A DNA stretch of 64,000 bases from Bacillus_AB infantis_B (lineage in GTDB: Bacteria; Bacillota; Bacilli; Bacillales; Cytobacillaceae), in NCBI RefSeq assembly GCF_008180445.1, contig NZ_VTER01000004.1, forward strand, positions 248,001 to 312,000. The letters are read 5' to 3'. Every line of letters starts with the position of its first letter. Positions within the stretch are counted from its first letter, which is position 1. The position numbers and the translations under genes are program-made. Of this stretch, positions 8,872-16,621 are shown piece by piece. The notes beneath the pieces were generated by a model. That model saw only the letters and a program-made list of their open reading frames with translations. It was not told where the DNA came from and did not search any database.

Positions 8872-10015
8872 CGGTTTTTACTCCAGCCATCGTCAAAAAG
8901 ATGCTCTTAAAGAAATCAAAAAAAGATTTTTCTTCTTTCTGGGGCTCTTTTTCATAGTAAATCGGCAGACTTTTCACTTGCTTGTTCTCAAAGTAAACAA
9001 TAGCCCTTCCGACCACATCGGGAAAATCCTTGTCTTCTTTCCAGCTTCCCGAAGGTTTCAGCATCTTATATTCGACGCGGAAAAGGTCTTTTTCTTCCTC
9101 AGATGCAGGATAGCTGTAGTCTGTCTTCAAGTAGGCTTTTTTTTCATATGGAGAATCCTCCAGCTCCCTGACCCCGCCTTGTTCAATAACTTTTTTGAGC
9201 GAATATTCCTTGAACCCGCTCTCATACATGCCGATATGGTCGTTCCAGTCATCCGGACCATTCAGCGTAACCGCAATCAGGTCCAGACCATCCTTTGAGG
9301 CTGTGGTGACCAGCGTCCTTTTGGCACGTTTGGTATAACCTGTTTTTCCCCCTGTGCAATATTCATACATTTCGGTGAGGAGGCGGTTCTTATTTTTCCA
9401 GACTCTGTCCCAGCTTTCATTCGGGTTCGGTGCCCGATGCATTTTTGTCCCTGCTATTTTCCTGTATATTTCATTGTTCATCGCATATCTGGTCAGAACG
9501 GCCATATCATACGCGGTAGAATAGTGGTCCTCATGGTCATCCAGCCCGTGCGGATTGGCAAAATGGGTATTTATCATGCCGATTTCTTCGGCTTTTTTGT
9601 TCATTAAGTATACAAACCCTTCAAGGCTTCCCCCTACATGTTCGGCAATTGCCACCGCCGAGTCATTCCCCGACCTGAGCATAAGTCCGTAAACCAGGTC
9701 CTCCAACAGAATTTTTTCTCCCGGCTGCAGATAGATAGATGATCCTTCAGCCCGTACTGCCTTTTCACTCACCTTGGCCTTTGTATCCAGCTTCCCGGAT
9801 TCAATGGCAAGGATGGCTGTCATAATCTTCGTTATGCTTGCAATCCTTTTCTTCGTATAAGCATCCTTCTCATACAGGATCCTCCCGGTGCTTTGCTCCA
9901 TCAGTATCGCGCTGCCTGAGCTGGCCGAATAGGCAGCTTGTACCTTTGCAGGCAGATTAGCTGCCAGGACAGCTGCTATGCAGGATAATAGCATCCATCT
10001 AAACAATCTGTTCAT
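8864..10015 (-). CDS. dacB: D-alanyl-D-alanine carboxypeptidase DacB (PBP5*), sporulation specific
   Basis: Serine DD-carboxypeptidase that trims cortex peptidoglycan cross-linking during sporulation. The 383-residue protein has an N-terminal signal peptide (about 1-27, ending near VQAA). The S11 peptidase motifs are visible: SITK with catalytic Ser60 and Lys63, SGN at 115-117, and KTG in CTGGKTGYT. A C-terminal PBP5-type beta domain and an amphipathic tail should hold it to the membrane. It leads the dacB-spmA-spmB operon, and a clear sigma-E-type promoter lies at 10050-10078. Translation could start at ATG 10015 or slightly inside. Confidence 0.95.
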   Translation of the reverse strand: MNRLFRWMLLSCIAAVLAANLPAKVQAAYSASSGSAILMEQSTGRILYEKDAYTKKRIASITKIMTAILAIESGKLDTKAKVSEKAVRAEGSSIYLQPGEKILLEDLVYGLMLRSGNDSAVAIAEHVGGSLEGFVYLMNKKAEEIGMINTHFANPHGLDDHEDHYSTAYDMAVLTRYAMNNEIYRKIAGTKMHRAPNPNESWDRVWKNKNRLLTEMYEYCTGGKTGYTKRAKRTLVTTASKDGLDLIAVTLNGPDDWNDHIGMYESGFKEYSLKKVIEQGGVRELEDSPYEKKAYLKTDYSYPASEEEKDLFRVEYKMLKPSGSWKEDKDFPDVVGRAIVYFENKQVKSLPIYYEKEPQKEEKSFFDFFKSIFLTMAGVKTDG

Positions 10016-10049
10016 TCTCCAAAACCCCGTCTCCTAATATGTTTGTACA

Positions 10050-10078
10050 AGTTTATGCGAGTCGGGACAGCTTATGAC
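10050..10078 (-). promoter_or_regulatory. Sigma-E-type promoter of dacB-spmAB
   Basis: On the minus strand, GTCATAAG is followed by a 13-bp spacer and CATAAACT, close to the sigma-E consensus. It is positioned to start about 30 bases before the dacB ribosome site. The same geometry occurs before spoIIM (30776-30804). Confidence 0.72.
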
Positions 10079-10146
10079 TAAAAATGAAAAGCGGCTGGTG
10101 TCTCCATTCTCATAATCCATCTATTGGCACCTCTGCCTTGCCCAAT

Positions 10147-10172
10147 AAAAAAGGAATGGCTGCTGCCATCCC
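10147..10172 (-). terminator. Terminator after the superoxide dismutase gene
   Basis: On the minus strand, the stem GGGATGGC/GCCATTCC with a 4-nt loop is followed by TTTTTTA, immediately after the sodF stop. Confidence 0.82.
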
Positions 10173-10180
10173 CCATACTT

Positions 10181-11071
10181 CTAAAAAGGCTTCCATTTCA
10201 GCTGGCTTGCTTTTTGGAAGCGTTCCTCTGCATCTTTCCAGTTCACAATATTCCACCAGTTATTCACATAATCGGAGCGGTTATTTTTATACTGCAGATA
10301 GTAGGCATGCTCCCAGACATCAAGGGCAAGAATCGGGATCGTATCCCACTGGGTCAGCAGCATATGCCTTTCCGATTGAAGGATTTCAAGATGCCTTGAC
10401 CGCGGTGACCAGACAAGGATTGCCCAGCCTACGCCTTCCACCTGTTTGGCCGCTTCAGAAAAATGCTTCTTGAACTGCTCAAAGCTTCCAAAATACTTTT
10501 CTATCTCTCCCAGCAGGGCACCAGAAGGCTTCCCTCCCCCAGAGGGACTCATACTATTCCAGAAAATGGTATGGAGGTAATGGCCGGAGCCATGAAATGC
10601 CAGCTCTCTTGACCAATGTTTAACAAGTTTAAAATCGCCATCTTGCCGTGCCTTTTTAAGCATTTCCTCAGCCTTGTTCAATCCATCAACATAAGACTGA
10701 TGGTGCTTCGTATGATGAAGCCTCATGATTTCTTCTGCTATATACGGTTCCAGGCTGTCATAGCCATATGGCAGCGGCGGAAGGGAATGGCCGCCTGCCG
10801 GAATAAAAGGTTCATTAATGTAAATATTGCCGACCGGCTGCCTTCTGGAAAAATACTGTTCAACATCGTTATGAAGTTCATCTACACGCGACTGGAGCGC
10901 ATTCAGCTCCTCTATATCAAGCTGGCCGTCAAGCTTTTCAATCACTCCCGAGAATTTATCCAGTTTCACCCATAGTTCTGCGTCTTTCTCCACATCCTCC
11001 GATTCCAGGAATCTCTTCATTTCCTCATTCCAATTGAATACATCCTTGATATAATCGTGAAACTTGCTCAT
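10181..11071 (-). CDS. sodF: Fe/Mn-family superoxide dismutase with N-terminal extension (SodF type)
   Basis: Disproportionates superoxide. At 296 residues it is about 90 longer than a usual Fe/Mn SOD. The SOD domain starts near residue 95 (HSLPPLPYGYDSLEPY). The metal-ligand regions are visible: LHHTKHHQSYVDGLN, HYLHTIFWNSM, and DVWEHAYYLQYKNNR with the Asp and His ligands. Residues 1-90 are charged and helical, with no signal peptide, as in B. subtilis SodF. It sits between ypuI and dacB, where B. subtilis has no gene, and a palindromic repeat lies on its upstream side. GGAGGGGAAGG precedes the ATG. Confidence 0.9.
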   Translation of the reverse strand: MSKFHDYIKDVFNWNEEMKRFLESEDVEKDAELWVKLDKFSGVIEKLDGQLDIEELNALQSRVDELHNDVEQYFSRRQPVGNIYINEPFIPAGGHSLPPLPYGYDSLEPYIAEEIMRLHHTKHHQSYVDGLNKAEEMLKKARQDGDFKLVKHWSRELAFHGSGHYLHTIFWNSMSPSGGGKPSGALLGEIEKYFGSFEQFKKHFSEAAKQVEGVGWAILVWSPRSRHLEILQSERHMLLTQWDTIPILALDVWEHAYYLQYKNNRSDYVNNWWNIVNWKDAEERFQKASQLKWKPF

Positions 11072-11189
11072 CCTTCCCCTCCTATCTGTCTCCCTCCTTT
11101 TCCAATCATATGTATGATGATAAAATATTTGCTTATCCCAGGCGAAATTTGTATATGTCCACTCTGTGAGGCCTTCCTTAATAAATAGT

Positions 11190-11261
11190 AGGCTTTGTTA
11201 AACATTGTTGTTGATTTGGGCTCATTTCAGCCCAAAATCAACAAGGTATACTAACACAGCC
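11190..11261. repeat. Palindromic intergenic element, short form (copy B)
   Basis: A 72-bp imperfect palindrome between sodF and ypuI. Arms TTGTTGATTTGGGCT and AGCCCAAAATCAACAA pair around a CATTTC loop. Outer ends GGCTTTGTTAAAC and GTATACTAACACAGCC are related inverted sequences. It matches copy A at 3102-3216 in the opposite orientation, minus the two central hairpins of copy A. It contains no ORF. Confidence 0.8.
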
Positions 11262-11263
11262 AA

Positions 11264-11293
11264 ATAAAAAAAAGCCGCCTTGACGGCAGCCTT
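11264..11293 (-). terminator. Terminator after ypuI
   Basis: On the minus strand, a 6-bp stem GCTGCC/GGCGGC (one G-T pair) is followed by eight T, just past the ypuI stop and next to repeat copy B. Confidence 0.7.
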
Positions 11294-11297
11294 TGTT

Positions 11298-11786
11298 CTA
11301 TTTGGATTGAATCATTTTCGTCCGGTAATCTGTTTCATAATATTCAAGCTCTTCCCGGATCCTTTGGAACTCACTCTCCAGGCTTTCAAAGATTCCCCTC
11401 ATGCTTTCAGGTACCTCTCCCTGAAACTTAATGGAGTTTTTCCCGGTATAAGCGGAACGGCTGTTTTCGAACCATGCATCATTTTTCGGCGAGAAGAATT
11501 CGTCAATGCACTGATGATAAATGCGGTAAAGCGTTTTTTCGGCCGCAGGCTTCGGGAAAGGCTCATTTTTCAGCAGTACACTGCAGGCATCAAGGCCTTC
11601 CTCACAGAAAACAAGCAATTTCCTCAGATTTCCCAAAACCATTTTATAATAATTCCGGTCTCCGTCCTTTTCCTTTATGAGGCCGGATAGTGTTGTTTCA
11701 TTTAAATATGCTTCCAATTCTGAAACAGTATTTCCCAGGAATTTTTTCACTTCTTCTGTCTGCGATTTAACGATTGTGTTCGCCAT
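11298..11786 (-). CDS. ypuI: YpuI family protein (DUF3907)
   Basis: Conserved Bacillaceae protein of unknown function. The 162-residue product is soluble, acidic and largely helical, with no signal or membrane segment. Notable stretches are LGNLRKLLVFCEEGLDACS and the C-terminal helix RIREELEYYETDYRTKMI. Identity rests on family resemblance and on position between scpB and dacB, as in B. subtilis. CAGATTGC precedes an AAGGGGTG ribosome site before ATG 11786. No function can be inferred safely beyond its linkage to chromosome segregation and spore genes. Confidence 0.85.
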   Translation of the reverse strand: MANTIVKSQTEEVKKFLGNTVSELEAYLNETTLSGLIKEKDGDRNYYKMVLGNLRKLLVFCEEGLDACSVLLKNEPFPKPAAEKTLYRIYHQCIDEFFSPKNDAWFENSRSAYTGKNSIKFQGEVPESMRGIFESLESEFQRIREELEYYETDYRTKMIQSK

Positions 11787-11941
11787 TGTTACACCCCTTC
11801 AGATTGCAGGCTGATGCCATGCTTTTTCTTGCTTCGACCGGCTTGCCTTCCTTGCCATTTCAGACGGCTTCCTGGCAGCCTCTTAATGTATTGGACTTCC
11901 TTAATTTTGAATCCTGGCCAGGCTTCAGCAGGCAGCTTTCA

Positions 11942-12322
11942 TTAAGCTTGCTGATGATTGAAGAAATCAAGAGGCGAAGCGATTTGAAAACCTTGCTCCT
12001 CTTCTACGCCATTGAAAACCTCCCTTAATTTGCCGAAATCCAGTTTGTCAAAATAGGATTCAAATTCAGCTTTGTTATTTATGTATACTCTTTTTCTATC
12101 ACGTAATCCCGTTTTTTTCAGCAAACACGCAAGCGCCACTAAATCCTTGAAAGCCACTTCCCTGCCGCCTGCCTTGAACACAGGGTCCCCGCCAAATGGC
12201 GTGAAGGTTTCCATTGATTCTTCGAAGTAGCGTATATACAGTACATGGAGGGTCTTCTCCTGCCCTTCCTCCATATACACCACCTCGCTCCTGTTGAAGA
12301 AATCCTCGGAAGTGTTCGGCAT
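11942..12322 (-). CDS. Unrecognised 126-residue protein
   Basis: I do not recognise this family. From ATG 12322 the product begins MPNTSEDFFNRSEVVYMEEG and is soluble and mixed-charge, with no signal peptide or membrane segment. The end is rich in Phe and acidic residues (FNGVEEEQGFQIASPLDFF). I chose ATG 12322 because TTGGAG lies 6 bases before it; an in-frame GTG at 12373 has its GGGGAG immediately adjacent and looks unsuitable. It is alone between scpB and ypuI, in the same direction, with about 175 bp upstream for its own promoter. Confidence 0.65.
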   Translation of the reverse strand: MPNTSEDFFNRSEVVYMEEGQEKTLHVLYIRYFEESMETFTPFGGDPVFKAGGREVAFKDLVALACLLKKTGLRDRKRVYINNKAEFESYFDKLDFGKLREVFNGVEEEQGFQIASPLDFFNHQQA

Positions 12323-12498
12323 TTCTTTCTCCAATTCATACCCTTTGCACTGCTTTATAAACAATCCAGACACTCCCCGGCTTATGCACTGCTGTGGCAG
12401 CAGGCACAGCTAAATGATATAAAGCACGATGCTGACAGTGAGCTTCGGACAATCTAGCTATATTTTATCATAAGGGCCGACTGAATGTGTCAGAAAAA

Positions 12499-13086
12499 TC
12501 AATTATCTAAGGTTTCCTGAAACTTTTCGAAAAATAAATCTGCCTCATCCCCTGCATATTCATCCTCATCATTTTCTGTCAACGGAGGAAGCTCGTCTAT
12601 ACTTTTTAAACCAAAGTAATCAAGAAATTCCTTTGTAGTGGCATATAAATAGGCCCTGCCCGCCCCTTCGGCCCTTCCGGCTTCTTTTATCAAGGCCTTG
12701 GCGGCCAGTGTATGGAGCGGCCTCTCTGTTTTTACACCCCTGATCTCTTCTATCTCCACCCTTGTGATCGGCTGTTTGTATGCAATGATGGCAAGGGTTT
12801 CCAGTGCTGCCTGTGACAGGGAACCTGTCCCGGGGGTCTCCACCAATTTCTTAAGATAATCTGAGTTCTCCTTCTTTGTGACCAGCTGATAGGTGCCGGC
12901 AAATTGGGCCACTGTAATGCCTCTCGTGTAGTCATCCTCGCAGGACAGGATAAGCTCCTGCAAAATGGTTTCCGCCTGGCTTTCGTCCATCTCAAGCACC
13001 TCGGCGATCTGCTTCAAGGATATTCCTTCATCTCCTGCTGCAAAGAGCAGGCTCTCTGTTATCCCTTTCCAATTTACGATTTCCAA
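12499..13086 (-). CDS. scpB: Segregation and condensation protein ScpB
   Basis: Winged-helix (kite) subunit of the Smc-ScpA-ScpB condensin that organises the nucleoid. The 195-residue protein has two winged-helix domains (about 1-80 and 90-165). Recognisable motifs are LLFAAGDEGISLKQIAEVLEM and LSQAALETLAIIAYKQPITR followed by EIEEIRGV. The C-terminal tail is acidic. It begins 5 bp after scpA ends, so the two are one transcription unit. Confidence 0.96.
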   Translation of the reverse strand: MEIVNWKGITESLLFAAGDEGISLKQIAEVLEMDESQAETILQELILSCEDDYTRGITVAQFAGTYQLVTKKENSDYLKKLVETPGTGSLSQAALETLAIIAYKQPITRVEIEEIRGVKTERPLHTLAAKALIKEAGRAEGAGRAYLYATTKEFLDYFGLKSIDELPPLTENDEDEYAGDEADLFFEKFQETLDN

Positions 13087-13091
13087 AACTT

Positions 13092-13841
13092 TTATTGATC
13101 CCCCTTTGCAGATACAAAAATCTCTGCAAAATTATGTTCCTGATTCAGCTCGATTTGTTTCCTCTTCATCAGTTCCAGCACTGCGAGGAAACTGACGACA
13201 AGATGTTCCTTTTCATCAGAAGGAAACAAATCGTAAAAGCTTGTCTTCACTCTTGCCCTCTGAAGCTGATCAAGGATTTCATCCATCCGCTTCTCAATAG
13301 GTATTTCCTGCCTTGCCACCTTTGCGGTTACCGGCTTTTGGAGCTTCTTTCTCCGCATCAGCTTCTGGAATGCCCCAAGCACGTCATACAAGGACACATT
13401 CAAGTCTGCCTTTTCAGGCTGCACGTCTTTTGCATAATCCGATAAATCGCTTGGAGGTTTAGTAAACATCAGCCCGCGCTCCTGCTCTTTCGTTTTGAGC
13501 TCAGCTGCAGCTTCTTTGTACTTCTTATATTCTATAAGTCTTTCAACAAGCTCATCACGGGGGTCTTCTTCCCCTTCCTCCATATCAAACTCATCCAGCT
13601 GCTCTTCTTCATGCTTTGGAAGGAGCATTTTGCTTTTAATGGCAAGGAGGGTCGCCGCCATGACAAGAAATTCACTCGCAACGTCAAGCTCGAGCTCTTT
13701 CATTGTACGTATATAAATAAGATACTGTTCAGTAATCTCTGCTACAGGAATATCGTATATATCTATTTCAAGGCGATTAATTAAATGAAGAAGCAGGTCA
13801 AGAGGCCCTTCAAACGCGTCAATCTTCACATTATACTGCAT
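13092..13841 (-). CDS. scpA: Segregation and condensation protein ScpA
   Basis: Kleisin subunit that bridges the Smc heads and binds ScpB. From ATG 13841 the protein has 249 residues and begins MQYNVKIDAFEGPLDLLLHL, the conserved N-terminal Smc-neck-binding helix. The middle is acidic and coiled (EEEQLDEFDMEEGEED), and the C-terminal winged helix includes VVSFLAVLELMKRKQIELNQ. The longer in-frame start 63 codons upstream is rejected because the family begins here and GGTGG precedes this ATG. Coupled to scpB. Confidence 0.96.
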   Translation of the reverse strand: MQYNVKIDAFEGPLDLLLHLINRLEIDIYDIPVAEITEQYLIYIRTMKELELDVASEFLVMAATLLAIKSKMLLPKHEEEQLDEFDMEEGEEDPRDELVERLIEYKKYKEAAAELKTKEQERGLMFTKPPSDLSDYAKDVQPEKADLNVSLYDVLGAFQKLMRRKKLQKPVTAKVARQEIPIEKRMDEILDQLQRARVKTSFYDLFPSDEKEHLVVSFLAVLELMKRKQIELNQEHNFAEIFVSAKGDQ

Positions 13842-14102
13842 ATTTCCACCATAATTTCTAATTTTGAATTTTGCCTGATGCTGCGCCAAACACAGGCAGG
13901 TTCCCGGCTGTAAATGGCTATTACTAGTATAGAGGATTCCATTCTGATATCCAATAGAAAAATACAGACAAACTTCCAGAAAGCCGGGGACCGAAATTCC
14001 TTCCCTCCGAGCTTTTTTCCAGGCGCCCATACATTATGGCCCATTCCCGCATAAGATGAATTTGTAAAGAAAAACGCAGACTATACAGGAGGTATCGGTG
14101 AT

Positions 14103-14204
14103 ATGTCAGAAGCAGGTGCAGGTTACGGTTACGGAGGCGGCTTCGCCCTAATAGTGGTATTGTTCATTCTGCTGATCATTGTGGGAGCATCCTGGTGCTT
14201 CTAA
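14103..14204 (+). CDS. YjcZ-family sporulation miniprotein (33 aa)
   Basis: Very small protein MSEAGAGYGYGGGFALIVV followed by a hydrophobic helix ending GASWCF. The Gly/Tyr-rich head plus a single transmembrane segment is the pattern of the YjcZ/YjcM family of spore-associated peptides in Bacillaceae. CAGGAGGT lies 8 bases before the ATG, and a strong terminator (14216-14244) follows the stop, so it is a complete monocistronic gene. CATAAGAT at 14051-14058 could be a sigma-E -10 element, but no good -35 is seen. The exact function is unknown. Confidence 0.85.
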   Translation: MSEAGAGYGYGGGFALIVVLFILLIIVGASWCF

Positions 14205-14215
14205 AACTATAGACT

Positions 14216-14244
14216 GAAGGCCCGGCATGAGCCGGGCTTTCTTC
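14216..14244 (+). terminator. Terminator after the YjcZ-type gene
   Basis: Stem AAGGCCCGGC/GCCGGGCTTT with a short ATGA loop, followed by T-rich sequence, 12 bp after the stop. Confidence 0.88.
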
Positions 14245-14332
14245 TTGATTCATTTGTCCCCGGCACCGCTTCAAGGCGGAATATGATAAAATAAGTGCAA
14301 AATGTCATTCACCAGGGCAAAAGGAGGTCAAC

Positions 14333-14854
14333 ATGTATCCTGAAGAATATATACAATATCTTGTCCATTTCCATGCAGACCGGGATTATTTCGAATGCCA
14401 TGAAGTGCTTGAAGAATACTGGAAAGAAGCAGACCCGCGGAATAAGGACTCTGTTTGGGTAGGGCTCATTCTGTTCGCAGTTTCTGCCTATCATCATCGC
14501 CGCGGCAACTTCAAAGGCGCTGAACGGACGCTGCGGAAATCCCGGTCTATTTTGGACAAGGTCCCCCTCCAGCTGAAGGAGCTTGGAATCAGTGCCCGGG
14601 AATTCACGCTGCTGATCAGCGGCAGATTGGAGGGAATTGCAAAAGGAGAACCTTACTCAAGCCCCTTCATTCCCCTGGCTGATCAGGAGCTTGCCCGGCT
14701 ATGCATAAGAAAGGCAGAATCCCTTGGCCTTGTCTGGGGGAGCCCAAGCGATCTTTCCGACAGAATGCTCATTCACCGGCATTCGATGAGAGACCGGACC
14801 GATGTCATCCTTGAGCGGAACGCTGCATTGGACGCCCGCAATGATACCGAATAA
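14333..14854 (+). CDS. ypuF: YpuF family protein (DUF309)
   Basis: Conserved protein of unknown function. The 173-residue product carries the DUF309 helical domain, with the hallmark FHADRDYFECHEVLEEYW near residues 13-30 and AVSAYHHRRGNFKGA near 48-62. The His/Glu-rich helix could bind metal (inference). It is soluble with no signal. AAAGGAGGT precedes ATG 14333. It lies next to scpAB, transcribed divergently, as ypuF does in B. subtilis. A shared terminator with ribT follows. Confidence 0.88.
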   Translation: MYPEEYIQYLVHFHADRDYFECHEVLEEYWKEADPRNKDSVWVGLILFAVSAYHHRRGNFKGAERTLRKSRSILDKVPLQLKELGISAREFTLLISGRLEGIAKGEPYSSPFIPLADQELARLCIRKAESLGLVWGSPSDLSDRMLIHRHSMRDRTDVILERNAALDARNDTE

Positions 14855-14855
14855 T

Positions 14856-14886
14856 AAAAGGCAGAGAACCAGGTTCTCTGCCTTTT
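14856..14886. terminator. Bidirectional terminator between ypuF and ribT
   Basis: Near-perfect 15-bp inverted repeat AAAAGGCAGAGAACC/GGTTCTCTGCCTTTT; it ends both convergent genes and overlaps the last base of ribT. Confidence 0.9.
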
Positions 14887-15239
14887 CAGCATTCTTCATC
14901 CGTGCACTTGTCTACAAATGGTTCTGTATTTTCATTGCTGACGAGCTTCCTGTCAGGGTACAGACCCCTCAAAGCCTTGACCATTGCTTTTCCGATGCCC
15001 TGCTGGCGATGTGAAGGACTTACGGAAATATGCTGTATTTCCATTGCAGGGCCGTCCATGAAAGAAACCCCGATCAGCCCTGTTATATCATCCTGCTTCC
15101 ATAGGAACAGCTGCCAGCCGTCGTCCGACTCATACTGCTTCATTGTCTGCTGCAGCCTTTTCAGATCCTTTTCATTTGGCATAAATGATAATAAGCCCAT
15201 GGCAATCTTTTCGAATGTCTTTTTATATCGAATTAGCAT
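14886..15239 (-). CDS. ribT: GNAT-family protein RibT, orphan
   Basis: Acetyltransferase-fold protein found in Bacillus riboflavin operons; its acceptor is not known. The 117-residue protein has the GNAT acetyl-CoA signature HISVSPSHRQQGIGKAMVKAL near residues 70-90. Its length matches RibT. In B. subtilis ribT ends the ribD-ribE-ribBA-ribH-ribT operon. Here none of those genes is adjacent: ypuF lies on one side and ypuA on the other. So either the rib genes moved or ribT was left behind. No FMN riboswitch is visible upstream. Confidence 0.85.
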   Translation of the reverse strand: MLIRYKKTFEKIAMGLLSFMPNEKDLKRLQQTMKQYESDDGWQLFLWKQDDITGLIGVSFMDGPAMEIQHISVSPSHRQQGIGKAMVKALRGLYPDRKLVSNENTEPFVDKCTDEEC

Positions 15240-15406
15240 AATTATCCCTCATTAAATAAAACATTTCCAAACTATCTTTTCCCAATAAGCCATTGTCTAA
15301 ACTATATGGCGGCTAGTATATGATATGTAAGAAAGCATTTTTGTTGCAGGTTCCACTAATCATTACTATGATACAAAAATTTAAGCAGGACAGCAATCAA
15401 ATCGAA

Positions 15407-15502
15407 TCAGGATCCAGGCACAATGACCAGCCAATAGATGAATCCCCAAATCAGCCCGATGGCCAGGAAAAAAGAGAAAAGCAGCCAGTTATTTTTCTTC
15501 AT
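15407..15502 (-). CDS. Small single-pass membrane protein (31 aa)
   Basis: Reading frame from ATG 15502: a basic head (MKKNN) then one hydrophobic, Trp-rich helix (WLLFSFFLAIGLIWGF, IYWLVIV) and a short PGS tail. GGAGG lies 12 bases upstream of the ATG; an in-frame GTG 9 bases earlier sits 3 bases from it, so the start is uncertain. The composition is typical of Bacillus membrane miniproteins. I do not recognise the family, and there is no obvious partner gene. Confidence 0.55.
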   Translation of the reverse strand: MKKNNWLLFSFFLAIGLIWGFIYWLVIVPGS

Positions 15503-15617
15503 CGTATACACTTGCCTCCAATCGCCAAACTCCTTTTTTATTCTACACTAAATGTGTTTTTTTATCTATCCTGCCGGGAAAATAGGGACTATTGGCTGCA
15601 GGGGTATGAATTTTTTC

Positions 15618-15644
15618 CGAAACTTTTATATCATTATGTACGTC
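15618..15644 (+). promoter_or_regulatory. ECF-type (SigM/SigW-like) promoter of ypuA
   Basis: CGAAAC (15618-15623), a 17-bp spacer, then CGTC (15641-15644), about 45 bp before the ypuA start. This fits the envelope-stress ECF consensus (TGAAAC, 16-17 bp, CGTC). ypuA belongs to the SigM regulon in B. subtilis. Confidence 0.65.
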
Positions 15645-15691
15645 TATTAATATAGGGTCCAGCCTGCGTATACAAGATTAGGAGGAACATT

Positions 15692-16564
15692 ATGCTTAAA
15701 CGATGCAAACATATAATGCTGCTTGCCCTTGCTCTGATGCTGATTCTGCCAGCGGGAGCATCAGCAGACATGGCCGAAGGGGATATGATCGTCACCCTTG
15801 GCGAAAATCTTTCCGAAGAACAGAAAAACGCCCTGCTTGCAGAGATGGAAGCTCCAAAGGACGCCATGACCATCACTGTCTCAAATGAAGAGGAACATCA
15901 ATATCTGGGCAGCTATATCAGCAAAGCACTCATCGGCACAAGAGCCATTTCTTCTTCAGCGGTAACGATCGCAAAATCCGGATCAGGGCTTGAAGTTGAA
16001 ACGAAGAACATCAACTGGGTAACAGACGAAATGTATATCAATGCCTTGATCACTGCTGGCGTAAAAGATGCTGAAATATATATAACCGCACCATCGCCTG
16101 TATCCGGGACGGCCGCCCTGACCGGGATTATAAAAGCATATGAGATCTCAGCAGATGAGACCATACCTGAAGAAGTCAAGCAGGCAGCAAATGAAGAAAT
16201 GGTAGAAACGGCCAAGCTTGGCGATTCGGTCGGGAATGAGAATGCCGCTGCCCTGATAGCAAAAATCAAAGAAGAAATCAGCAAAAATAAACCTGCCACC
16301 GATGAAGAGCTCCAGAACATCATCGAAAACGCGGCAAAGGACCTTGGCATCACCCTGACAGATAAAGAAATGCAAAGCCTGATCGACCTGTTCAACAAAC
16401 TGAAGGATTTGAACATCGACTGGAATCAGGTCGGAGATCAGCTTGATAAAGCAAAGGACAAAATCACCAAATATCTTGAAAGTGAAGAAGGCCAGGGCTT
16501 CCTGGACAGCCTGAAACGCTTTTTTTCAAGTGCCATTGATGCTATTAAAGCATTCTTCTCATAG
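15692..16564 (+). CDS. ypuA: DUF1002 exported protein YpuA
   Basis: Secreted or envelope protein of unknown function. The 290-residue product has a signal peptide (residues 1-25; basic MLKR, hydrophobic core, cleavage near ASA-DM). A DUF1002 domain fills most of the rest, with VTLGENLSEEQKNALL near the mature N terminus and DAEIYITAPSPVSGTAALTG in the middle. The C-terminal part is helical and ends in a hydrophobic stretch (AIDAIKAFFS). TAGGAGGAAC precedes the ATG. An ECF-type promoter lies upstream, which suggests induction by cell-wall stress. Confidence 0.9.
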   Translation: MLKRCKHIMLLALALMLILPAGASADMAEGDMIVTLGENLSEEQKNALLAEMEAPKDAMTITVSNEEEHQYLGSYISKALIGTRAISSSAVTIAKSGSGLEVETKNINWVTDEMYINALITAGVKDAEIYITAPSPVSGTAALTGIIKAYEISADETIPEEVKQAANEEMVETAKLGDSVGNENAAALIAKIKEEISKNKPATDEELQNIIENAAKDLGITLTDKEMQSLIDLFNKLKDLNIDWNQVGDQLDKAKDKITKYLESEEGQGFLDSLKRFFSSAIDAIKAFFS

Positions 16565-16593
16565 TAAAATAGAGGTGCTTAACAGCACAGCTC

Positions 16594-16621
16594 AAAAAAG
16601 CAGCCGTTCGGCTGCTTTTTT
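16594..16621. terminator. Bidirectional terminator between ypuA and lysA
   Basis: Perfect inverted repeat AAAAAAGCAGCC/GGCTGCTTTTTT with a GTTC loop; serves both convergent genes. Confidence 0.93.
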
